This document shows positions 13,390 through 19,554 of a stretch of 24,154 bases of DNA, piece by piece (position 1 is the stretch's first letter; every line of letters starts with the position of its first letter). Source of the stretch: Thermoleophilia bacterium (lineage in GTDB: Bacteria; Actinomycetota; Thermoleophilia; Gaiellales; Gaiellaceae); assembly GCA_025934335.1 (NCBI GenBank), contig JAICYG010000016.1, forward strand, positions 1-24,154, given 5' to 3'. The notes beneath the pieces were generated by a model. It worked only from the letters and a program-made list of their open reading frames with translations, was not told where the DNA came from and ran no database searches. The position numbers and the translations under genes are program-made.

Positions 13390-13722
13390 TCAGGCCCGCG
13401 GGTCGGATTCGGCGGCGAGCTGCTGCGGCTCGCCCGGGTGCTTGCGCACGACGACGTAGCCCTCGCCGCGTTCGACGACGTCCTCGACCGTCAGGTCCTC
13501 GTGTCCCGGGGCGACGAAGAAGCAGGCGGAGTCGGCGCGCGTCCGCTCGTACTCCGCGACGTTCACGTCGAGCCGTGCGGTGCAGTCGATGCGGTCGCAC
13601 TCGCAGACGATCTGCAGCGGCTCCTCCGTCATCTCGAAGCGGCGATGGAGCGCCTCGATCCGCTCGTTGACCTCGCGGAAGACCGCTTCGTTGGCCGCTT
13701 TGCGTCTCTGCGCACCGTTCAT
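13390..13722 (-). CDS. Conserved-type hypothetical protein with CxCx4C motif
   Basis: A 110-residue soluble protein starting at ATG 13722. Residues 5-30 form a charged helix (NEAVFREVNERIEALHRRF) followed by IVCECDRIDC, where cysteines at about 40, 42 and 47 could bind zinc or form a redox pair. Then comes a region with VAEYERTRADSACFFVAPGHE and a last strand pair ending in GEGYVVVRKHPGE. I recognise this layout as one that recurs among actinobacterial hypothetical proteins of this length, but I know of no assigned function. There is no Shine-Dalgarno sequence; a leaderless transcript is possible from the symmetric promoter region at 13735-13787. It converges on the small membrane protein gene with three bases between stops. 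Confidence 0.75.
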   Translation of the reverse strand: MNGAQRRKAANEAVFREVNERIEALHRRFEMTEEPLQIVCECDRIDCTARLDVNVAEYERTRADSACFFVAPGHEDLTVEDVVERGEGYVVVRKHPGEPQQLAAESDPRA

Positions 13723-13734
13723 TAGGGGTACACG

Positions 13735-13787
13735 CTAGTGATGTGACCGGTAACGTTGCCGGCGAACGTTGCCGGTTGCATCACTAG
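13735..13787. promoter_or_regulatory. Symmetric divergent promoter/operator with inverted and direct repeats
   Basis: CTAGTGATG (13735-13743) and its exact inverse CATCACTAG (13779-13787) flank two direct copies of AACGTTGCCGG (13752-13762 and 13765-13775) spaced 13 bases apart. On each strand CATCACTAG ends 12-13 bases before a start codon: the ATG at 13722 on the minus strand and the ATG at 13801 on the plus strand. TAGCGT (minus) and TACTGT (plus, 13789-13794) fit a TAnnnT -10 close enough to the ATG for leaderless transcripts. The central repeats are near-palindromes around AACGTT and are good operator candidates. Confidence 0.55.
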
Positions 13788-13800
13788 TTACTGTGGCGCG

Positions 13801-14295
13801 ATGCCGGAAGCCCGCTGGGAATGGGTCGTCTTCTTGGTGGGGATTGTGGTCACCGCCTTCCTGCTCGCGCTGATCGTCCTGGGCGGCAGCCCGAAGCCGC
13901 CCGGAAACCACCCGGCAGCGTTGACGCAGCGGACGACGCCTGCGGCGGCGGCTCCGACGACGACGGCTGCCGCGGTCCCGACGACGACGGCCGCGCCGAC
14001 GACCGCTCCCGCGACGACAACGACGACGAGTAACGCGCCGGCGTCGGCGGTCCGGCTCCGGCTGACGGCGCGGGCCGACACCTGGGTGTCCGTCCGTCGC
14101 GCCGGCGGCTCGGTGCTCTACCAGGGGACGCTCGCGGCCGGCGACAGCCGCACGTTCAGCGGCGACCGCTTCGAGGTTCGCTTCGGCGCCGCCGCGAACG
14201 TGCGGGCGACCCTGAACGGGAAGTCGCTCGCGCTCCCCGGCGGCACCTACAGCGTCACGGTCGGCGAATCCGGCCTCGGTCCACGCTCGGCCTGA
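13801..14295 (+). CDS. RodZ-like DUF4115 membrane protein lacking the HTH domain
   Basis: A 164-residue protein. ATG 13801 is chosen because it directly precedes the membrane helix; an in-frame start 15 codons upstream lies inside the promoter repeats. Residues 8-28 are a transmembrane helix, 40-83 a Thr/Ala/Pro linker with runs of PTTTA, and 84-156 a small beta domain (LTARADTWVSV, YQGTLAAGDSRTF, VRATLNGKSLAL). That domain matches the DUF4115 domain found at the C-terminus of RodZ. RodZ normally carries an N-terminal cytoplasmic HTH that binds MreB. Here only eight residues precede the helix, so the MreB-binding part is absent and the protein probably acts outside the membrane. Its TGA directly abuts the TCA of the convergent gene, giving TGATCA shared by both ends. 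Confidence 0.8.
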   Translation: MPEARWEWVVFLVGIVVTAFLLALIVLGGSPKPPGNHPAALTQRTTPAAAAPTTTAAAVPTTTAAPTTAPATTTTTSNAPASAVRLRLTARADTWVSVRRAGGSVLYQGTLAAGDSRTFSGDRFEVRFGAAANVRATLNGKSLALPGGTYSVTVGESGLGPRSA

Positions 14296-15816
14296 TCAGT
14301 CCCAGGGGGGCGGGTCGTGCACCCACCGCCCGGCGACCATCGTCGCGACGACCTGCGCGTCCAGGTCGTCCCACGGGTCGCGGTCGAGCACGACGAGGTC
14401 GGCGTCGTGGCCGGGGATGAGCGTGCCGCGGCGCCGCTCGTCGCCGGCGAGCCAGGCGGGCGCGACGCACGTCGCGCGGAACGCCTCCTCGACCGACAGG
14501 CACTGCTCTCCGTGCCACGCCTCGCGCTCGTCGATCGAGCGGCGGACGCCGGCGCGGACGCCGGCGAGCGGGTCGAGCTCCTCGATCGGCGCGTCGGAGC
14601 CGTTCGCCACGAGGGCGCCGGATTCGAGCAGCGACCTGAAGGCGTAGGCGCCGCCGGTCTTGCCGGCCCAGAAGCGGTCGGCCAGGTCGCGGTCGGACGG
14701 CGCGTGCGTGAACTGCACCGAGCAGGCGATGCCGAGCTCCGCGAAGCGGGGGAGGTCCTCCGGCGCGAGCAGCTGGCAGTGCTCGATCCGGTGGCGCAGG
14801 CCGAGCGGCTGCCACACCTCGCGCGTCTGCTCGAAGGCGTCGAGCGCCTCGCGGTTCGCGCGGTCGCCGATCGCGTGCACCGCGACCGGGAACCCGGCCG
14901 CCGCGCCGCGCCGGACGATCTCCGCGAGTTCCTCGCCGCTCGTGATCCGGACGCCGCTCCCGTCGAGCATCCAGGCGGTCTGCGAGCCGAGCGTCCCGTC
15001 CATGAACACCTTCAGGTAGCCGAGCCGCAGCATCGGGGAGCCGAGCCCGGAGCGGAGGCCGACCGCCGCCGCGGAATCGACGAGGTCTGCGGGGATCGAC
15101 TGCCACACGCGCAGGGAGAGCTGCCCGCGCTCCTCGAGCTTTCGCCAGAGCCGGAGCGCACCGAGCCAGCCGTCCTTGTCGTGCACGGAGGTGACGCCGC
15201 GGGCGTTCGCGAGCCGTACACCCGCGCGCATCGCCTCGAGGTAGTCCTCGTCGGAGACGACCATGTGGCGCTCCTTGAACTGCCAGGCGGCCTCCTCGCG
15301 GAGGACGCCGGTCGGCTCGCCGTGCTCGTCGCGCTCGACGACGCCGCCCGCCACCTCGAGGTCGCCCTCCGCAAGTGCGAGCGCCGCCGAGTTGAGCCAG
15401 AGCGAGTGGTAGTCCTTCGCGATCAGCCCCGCCGGCACCGTGCCGGTAATCGCGTCGAGGTCGTGGCGCGTCGGCTCGCGCGCCGGCGACCAGTCGCCGC
15501 TCCTCCAGCCGTAGCCGCGCAGCCAGCCGCCGGGGCCGCGCGCCGCGCCGCGCAGCCGCTCGAGCGCCTCCTCGAGCGACGAGCAGCCGTCGAGGGACAC
15601 CTCGTGCTGGGCGAGCGCCCAGGTGGGGAAGTGGACGTGCGAGTCGCTGAAGCCGGGGACGACGACACGGCCGCCGAGGTCGACCACCTCGGGCGAGGCG
15701 AGTGCCGTCTCGTGTACGCCGACGCCGCCCGCGACGCGCTCGCCGGCTACGGCGAGCGCGCGCTGGGTCGGCACCTGCGGGTCGAGCGTGCGGACGAGAC
15801 CGTTCTCGAGGATCAC
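14296..15816 (-). CDS. YtcJ-like metal-dependent amidohydrolase (amidohydrolase family 3)
   Basis: A 506-residue enzyme. The GTG at 15816 precedes a typical ILENGLVRTLD first strand; sequence further upstream in this frame has no domain character. Metal-binding residues can be read off: His60 and His62 (SDSHVHFP), Lys269 (LGYLKVFMDGTLGSQTAWM, the usual place of the carboxylated Lys), His314 (AVHAIGDRAN), His346 (HRIEHCQLL) and Asp408 (VANGSDAPIEELDPL). The ends form the composite beta-sandwich of the superfamily (DADLVVLDRDP near the C-terminus). Family members cleave N-acyl or related amide bonds, sometimes in imported compounds; the substrate cannot be read from the sequence. It is not linked to an obvious pathway here, although a formamidase-family gene lies nearby. 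The next gene upstream begins 35 bases away in the same direction. Confidence 0.9.
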   Translation of the reverse strand: MILENGLVRTLDPQVPTQRALAVAGERVAGGVGVHETALASPEVVDLGGRVVVPGFSDSHVHFPTWALAQHEVSLDGCSSLEEALERLRGAARGPGGWLRGYGWRSGDWSPAREPTRHDLDAITGTVPAGLIAKDYHSLWLNSAALALAEGDLEVAGGVVERDEHGEPTGVLREEAAWQFKERHMVVSDEDYLEAMRAGVRLANARGVTSVHDKDGWLGALRLWRKLEERGQLSLRVWQSIPADLVDSAAAVGLRSGLGSPMLRLGYLKVFMDGTLGSQTAWMLDGSGVRITSGEELAEIVRRGAAAGFPVAVHAIGDRANREALDAFEQTREVWQPLGLRHRIEHCQLLAPEDLPRFAELGIACSVQFTHAPSDRDLADRFWAGKTGGAYAFRSLLESGALVANGSDAPIEELDPLAGVRAGVRRSIDEREAWHGEQCLSVEEAFRATCVAPAWLAGDERRRGTLIPGHDADLVVLDRDPWDDLDAQVVATMVAGRWVHDPPPWD

Positions 15817-15850
15817 GCGCCAGAATCTACGCGCGCCGCGAGCGGCGGGT

Positions 15851-16240
15851 CTACTTGTTGGTCGTCGTCTCGGACGTTGTCGTCTGGGACGTGGTCGTGT
15901 CGTGGCCGTGGTGGCCCTTGCCGCGCCAGACCCGCAGCACAGCGCCACGCGCCGCGAGCGTCGAGCCGTCGGCGCAGCCGCCTGCGGAGAGGACGACCGT
16001 ATCGCCCGCACCGCCGACCGTGACGGTGACGGTGTCGCCCGGCTTGAAGCCGCTGTGGCGGTTTGCCTTCTGCACGGTGACCGTGAACGTCTGGGGTGCG
16101 AGCGTGCCGTGGACCTCGGCGCGCGTGCAGTGGTTGGTCGTCGTCTTGACGCCGTCGTGGTGCCCGCCGTCCGCGAGCGCGATCGACGAGCCGAGCCCGA
16201 CGACGCCGACGACCGTGATCAGGAACACCTTCAGTCTCAC
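15851..16240 (-). CDS. Small secreted protein with Thr-rich tail
   Basis: A 129-residue exported protein. The GTG at 16240 is supported by GAGGAGGG 8 bases upstream. Residues 1-23 are a signal peptide ending ALA, followed by a His-rich stretch (DGGHHDG). A small beta domain follows (FTVTVQKANRHSGFKPGDTVTVTV) with two cysteines at about 38 and 89 that could form one disulfide, and then a GHHGHD stretch and a Thr/Ser-rich tail. The strand pattern and length resemble the small beta domains of the secreted protein encoded at 277-1014, but the identity is too low to claim a family. The His clusters might bind metal. It could be co-transcribed with the amidohydrolase that follows 35 bases downstream. 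Confidence 0.75.
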   Translation of the reverse strand: MRLKVFLITVVGVVGLGSSIALADGGHHDGVKTTTNHCTRAEVHGTLAPQTFTVTVQKANRHSGFKPGDTVTVTVGGAGDTVVLSAGGCADGSTLAARGAVLRVWRGKGHHGHDTTTSQTTTSETTTNK

Positions 16241-16345
16241 GCGTGAATCCCTCCTCGAGGTGACCGAGGCTTCTTCGGCAGGAGCGGGCGCCGGCGCCTG
16301 CCCTCGGACGAGTGATCGTGGCGCATCCCGAGGAGATGGCGTTTT

Positions 16346-16379
16346 CAGGCGACAGGCGAACGCGCTACGTGATCGCCTG
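16346..16379. repeat. CAGGCGA direct pair with inverted copy, downstream of the deiminase-like gene
   Basis: CAGGCGA occurs twice in tandem (16346-16352 and 16353-16359), with the inverse TCGCCTG at 16373-16379. On the minus strand this forms a 7-base-pair stem about 28 bases after the stop at 16407, so it could help end transcription of the 21114-16407 operon. No T-run follows, so a Rho-independent terminator is uncertain. The rest of 16241-16406 holds no gene I can support. Confidence 0.3.
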
Positions 16380-16406
16380 CCTGCGGCGGCATGATCGGGC
16401 GCCGTC

Positions 16407-17549
16407 TCAGTCCGGCTGGTCGCGCACGAGCTCCAGGGTCGCGCAGTGGAGCCCCGCGATCGCGAAGCGGTGGCTCTCCGAGAAGTCGACCTGGATCACC
16501 TCGACGTCGTGGCGCTCGAGCTCCTTGACGACGGTCGGGGAGCCCGCGTTCATCACGACCTTGCCGGGCGCGAGCGTGACGCCGTTCAGCGCGAGGTCCC
16601 AGTACTCCTCGACGGGCACCTCGATGATCGTGAAGTCGCGCTTGACGAGCTCGCGAACGAAGCCGTAGTTGACGAGGTGCGGCGCGAGCAGGCACTTCCG
16701 CTCGTCGACCGTCAGCATGACCATGTCCATGTGCGACGTGCCGATATTTCCGTGGCCCGTAGTGTCGTACCAGCCGGGGCTGTGGCACACGATCAGCTCG
16801 ATGCCGAGGTTCGAGAGCACGAACCCGAGCTGGCGCAGCCCCTCCTCGTTCGCGACGACCGACTCGTTGAAGGCGAAGGTGCTCGAGTCGAGGAAGCGGC
16901 CGGCGCCGGGCTCGCAGACGCCCTTGCCGTGGATCGTCAGGTAGACGGGCACCTGGAGCGCGGCGAGCGTCTGCTCCCAGATCACCTCGCGGCCCTTCTG
17001 CCAGGAGCCGAGCCCGTAGCGGTGGAGGATCGCGCCGCCGTGCACGACGAGGCCGCCGCCGGCCAATGTGACGAGGTTCTTGATGAAGCCGTACGCGCCG
17101 ATCGCGGGCACGGGCGGCTCGATGTAGTTGACGCGGACGCCGTTTGAGGCGAGCACCTCGTAGTACTCGTCGAACTGCGCCTGCAGCCGGCCGAGGTCGG
17201 CGTTGCCGGCGGCCGACGAGTAGTAATACTGCCATTCCTCGGCGTACTCGGGCCGGATCTCGTTCTCGGTAGGGCGCGAGACGAGCACCTCGCGGAGGGT
17301 CCCGATCCCCTCGGCGCCCCAGCGCTGCCCCCAGATCTGCTCGACCTCGTCGTAGAAATCGATCTCGTGCAGCATGTAGTTGCGAAGCGGCTTCCCCGAC
17401 TCGAACCAGGGGAGCGTCTCGAGCACCTCGCGCTCGTCGTGCAGCTCGGCCGGGCGTGGGGAGGAGTAGGAGAGCTCCTTCGTTGCACCGTCGGCGGTGC
17501 GGATCCGGAACGGGACCTCTTCGCGGGTCGACGAGCTCGTGGCGGTCAC
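16407..17549 (-). CDS. Arginine deiminase / amidinotransferase superfamily protein
   Basis: A 380-residue cytosolic enzyme. The GTG at 17549 follows AAGGAGGAG closely. The fold is recognised by the superfamily's catalytic elements: GTSHMDMVMLT (His273, Asp275) and the C-terminal GLHCATLELVRD, with Cys369 as the expected nucleophile that attacks the guanidinium carbon. TREVLVSRPTE-like sequence near 84-95 is the typical first strand (TLREVLVSRPTENE). Members include arginine deiminase, dimethylargininase, agmatine deiminase and amidinotransferases; the sequence does not tell which. An N-terminal extension of about 60 residues is longer than in simple deiminases. It is last in the run with the Crp/Fnr regulator (49-base gap) and may be the metabolic output of that circuit or a regulated target. 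Substrate identity is open. Confidence 0.82.
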   Translation of the reverse strand: MTATSSSTREEVPFRIRTADGATKELSYSSPRPAELHDEREVLETLPWFESGKPLRNYMLHEIDFYDEVEQIWGQRWGAEGIGTLREVLVSRPTENEIRPEYAEEWQYYYSSAAGNADLGRLQAQFDEYYEVLASNGVRVNYIEPPVPAIGAYGFIKNLVTLAGGGLVVHGGAILHRYGLGSWQKGREVIWEQTLAALQVPVYLTIHGKGVCEPGAGRFLDSSTFAFNESVVANEEGLRQLGFVLSNLGIELIVCHSPGWYDTTGHGNIGTSHMDMVMLTVDERKCLLAPHLVNYGFVRELVKRDFTIIEVPVEEYWDLALNGVTLAPGKVVMNAGSPTVVKELERHDVEVIQVDFSESHRFAIAGLHCATLELVRDQPD

Positions 17550-17598
17550 TTCTCCTCCTTCGGGACGGGTGCCTCGATCATAGGATCCGGGGCACGGG

Positions 17599-18246
17599 TC
17601 ACCGTCCCCGGCGGGCGATGTCTGCGACGTCGACCAGGTCGATCCGGCCGCGACTCAGCTCGATCGTCCCGCGCCTCTGCTCGTCGCGCAGCACCTGGTT
17701 GACGGTGGGGCGCGTGGCGCCGGCCAGCTCCGCGATCGTCTCCTGGGTGAGACGGACGACCGGGCGCTCGCCGCCGTACAGCTCCGCCAACTCGACGAGC
17801 CGCCTTCGGACGCGCTTCTCGACGGGCACGTACAGCGCCTCGAGGAGCCGCTCGTTCAGAACGCGCACCTCGTTCGTCAGGAACCGCAGCAGGATGCGGT
17901 CGACGCTCGGGTGACGCGCGCGCGCGTGGTCGAAGTCGACCTTGTACACGGACATCGTCTCTGCCTCCTCGAGGGCCGTCACGGTCGCGGAACGGCGCGG
18001 CTGCTCGGCGACGAGCGCCATCTCGCCGAAGCTCTCGCCCGGCCCACGAATCGCGACCGTGGTCAGGTCGCCGACGGGAGTCGCCACGCGGATCGCGAAG
18101 CGTCCGCTCTGCACGAGGTGCACCGAGTCGCCGGGATCGTCGCGGTGGAATACGACCTCGTTGCGGGCGAACCGCCTGCGGCGTGCCACTTGCAGGAGCT
18201 CACGGACCTGGTCGGGCGGGACGCCGTCGAGTAGTCTCCACTCCAC
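17599..18246 (-). CDS. Crp/Fnr-family cyclic-nucleotide-binding transcription regulator
   Basis: A 215-residue regulator. The GTG at 18246 follows the upstream stop by five bases. Residues 5-115 are a cyclic-nucleotide-binding beta-roll with the phosphate-binding cassette GESFGEMALVAEQPRRSATV (70-89). The Glu and the Arg-Ser-Ala of the cassette are kept, so binding of cAMP or cGMP is credible. A long dimer helix (about 112-136) follows. The winged helix-turn-helix LTQETIAELAGATRPTVNQV (166-185) is a standard Crp_2 domain. No cysteine cluster is present, so it is not an FNR-type iron-sulfur sensor. Its position two genes after a nucleotide cyclase suggests that it reads that cyclase's product and controls the operon or nearby genes. 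Confidence 0.9.
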   Translation of the reverse strand: MEWRLLDGVPPDQVRELLQVARRRRFARNEVVFHRDDPGDSVHLVQSGRFAIRVATPVGDLTTVAIRGPGESFGEMALVAEQPRRSATVTALEEAETMSVYKVDFDHARARHPSVDRILLRFLTNEVRVLNERLLEALYVPVEKRVRRRLVELAELYGGERPVVRLTQETIAELAGATRPTVNQVLRDEQRRGTIELSRGRIDLVDVADIARRGR

Positions 18247-18251
18247 GACCG

Positions 18252-19526
18252 TCAGCCCGCGGCGGCCGGCGAGTGCGGGTAGAGCACCTCCGAGGTCGTC
18301 GTCTTCTTCCCCCGGATCTGGTAGACGGTGACCGCGCCGATCGTCGGGTCGCCGTTCCGGTCGAAGCCGAAGCGACCGAGGATGGACCGGCGCGTCGAGC
18401 TCCTGAAGAGCCGGGTCACGACCGACCTGCGACTGCCGTCGGAAGCCGCCATCGCGTCGAGGAGGAGCTCGGTGGCCGCGGCGCCGTAGAGCGCGCCGTA
18501 CTGCTGGTCTCCGTCACGCTCGCGGCCCGTTCGCTGCAGGATCTGCCTCCCGCGTGGGCCGGCCGCGCTCGGGGGGACCATCGCCCACAGGTAGTAGAGG
18601 CCGTCGGCGGCCTTTCCCGCCTCGGCAACGTCCTCGCCCGGGTCGGAGAAACCGTCCGGAGCAAGCACGACCGTCTTCGCCGGCAGCTTCGCCCTGAGCT
18701 CCTTCAGCACGGTCGTGCCGTGGAGGAACGCGAAGCCGCTCAGGAAGACCCCGTCGGGCCGCGCGCGAACGACCCTGGCAACGAGGGCGCTGTAGTCCTT
18801 CGCGCGCGGATCCCACGCAGCGGTTGCGACCACGTGCACGTTGCGCGGCCCGGCGGCCTGCCGGAACCAGCCGGCCATTTCGGTGCCGTAGGCCTCCCCG
18901 TCGTCGAGGACGTACATACGCGCGAGGTGGTGCTTCTGCGCGAACATCGCCGCGGCCGCCGCCTGAAACTGGTCGGGCGCGGCGAGGCGGACGAAGTTCC
19001 GGATGCCGGTTGGATAGTAGGACCCCGGCGTACCCGGGTCGCCACCGGGAACGCGTGCGGTGAGCTGCGGGTTCGTCGTCGCCGTGCCGACGATCGCGAG
19101 CGGCCCCTTCTGCGCGCGGTTCAGAATCGGGATCTCGAGGGCGGCGCATTCGCTGTTGTACGGCCCGATCACGCCGAGGACGCTCGTATCGGCCGCGTAG
19201 GCCTTCGCATTGGCGGTGCAGACGGCCGTGTCGCGCGCGCCCACCGTTGCGCTGGAGTCGTCGCAGGACTGGTAGCCGACGCTGTAGCGCCCCGCCCGGA
19301 AGCCGCGCAGCTCGAGCGCCTGCTTGATCCCCGCCACCTGCTCACGAGCTCCGGGCGGGGCGCGGAGCGGGAGATCGGACACGATCAGGTACCTCGGCTT
19401 GCCTTTGCCGTGGAAGAGGACCGGGCCGCAGCTGTCCGCGCCCACCGCCCGCAGCGCGTGGCCTCCGCCGCAGCCCGCGGCGAGCCCGGCGGCGACGAGG
19501 AGGATGAGGGAGGCCGCAGTCCTCAT
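18252..19526 (-). CDS. Periplasmic-binding-type lipoprotein (branched-chain amino acid receptor family)
   Basis: A 424-residue exported lipoprotein. ATG 19526 is preferred over ATG 19535 because GGAGAGG lies 9 bases before it. The signal peptide ends LAAGC, with Cys19 as the probable lipid-attachment residue. The mature part has the two-lobed receptor layout of type 1 periplasmic binding proteins (LivK/Peripla_BP_6): VLGVIGPYNSECAALEIPIL near the ligand hinge, MYVLDDGEAYGTEMAGWF, and PDGVFLSGFAFLHG. No permease or ATPase genes accompany it, so it may act as a sensor rather than a transporter part. It lies 28 bases downstream of the cyclase and 5 bases before the Crp/Fnr gene. The ligand is unknown; amino acids and small amides are common in this family. 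Confidence 0.88.
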   Translation of the reverse strand: MRTAASLILLVAAGLAAGCGGGHALRAVGADSCGPVLFHGKGKPRYLIVSDLPLRAPPGAREQVAGIKQALELRGFRAGRYSVGYQSCDDSSATVGARDTAVCTANAKAYAADTSVLGVIGPYNSECAALEIPILNRAQKGPLAIVGTATTNPQLTARVPGGDPGTPGSYYPTGIRNFVRLAAPDQFQAAAAAMFAQKHHLARMYVLDDGEAYGTEMAGWFRQAAGPRNVHVVATAAWDPRAKDYSALVARVVRARPDGVFLSGFAFLHGTTVLKELRAKLPAKTVVLAPDGFSDPGEDVAEAGKAADGLYYLWAMVPPSAAGPRGRQILQRTGRERDGDQQYGALYGAAATELLLDAMAASDGSRRSVVTRLFRSSTRRSILGRFGFDRNGDPTIGAVTVYQIRGKKTTTSEVLYPHSPAAAG

Positions 19527-19554
19527 CGGTGCCATCCTCTCCTGTCGGGTGCTC

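Noticed and set aside
13735..13787. Inverted CTAGTGATG/CATCACTAG as ends of a mini-transposon
   Set aside because: Only 53 bases lie between the outer edges, there is no target duplication, and the placement relative to both start codons explains it better as a promoter region.
14317..16023. Long plus-strand frame of 568 codons
   Set aside because: Antisense shadow of the amidohydrolase gene, whose metal-binding motifs are unambiguous on the other strand.
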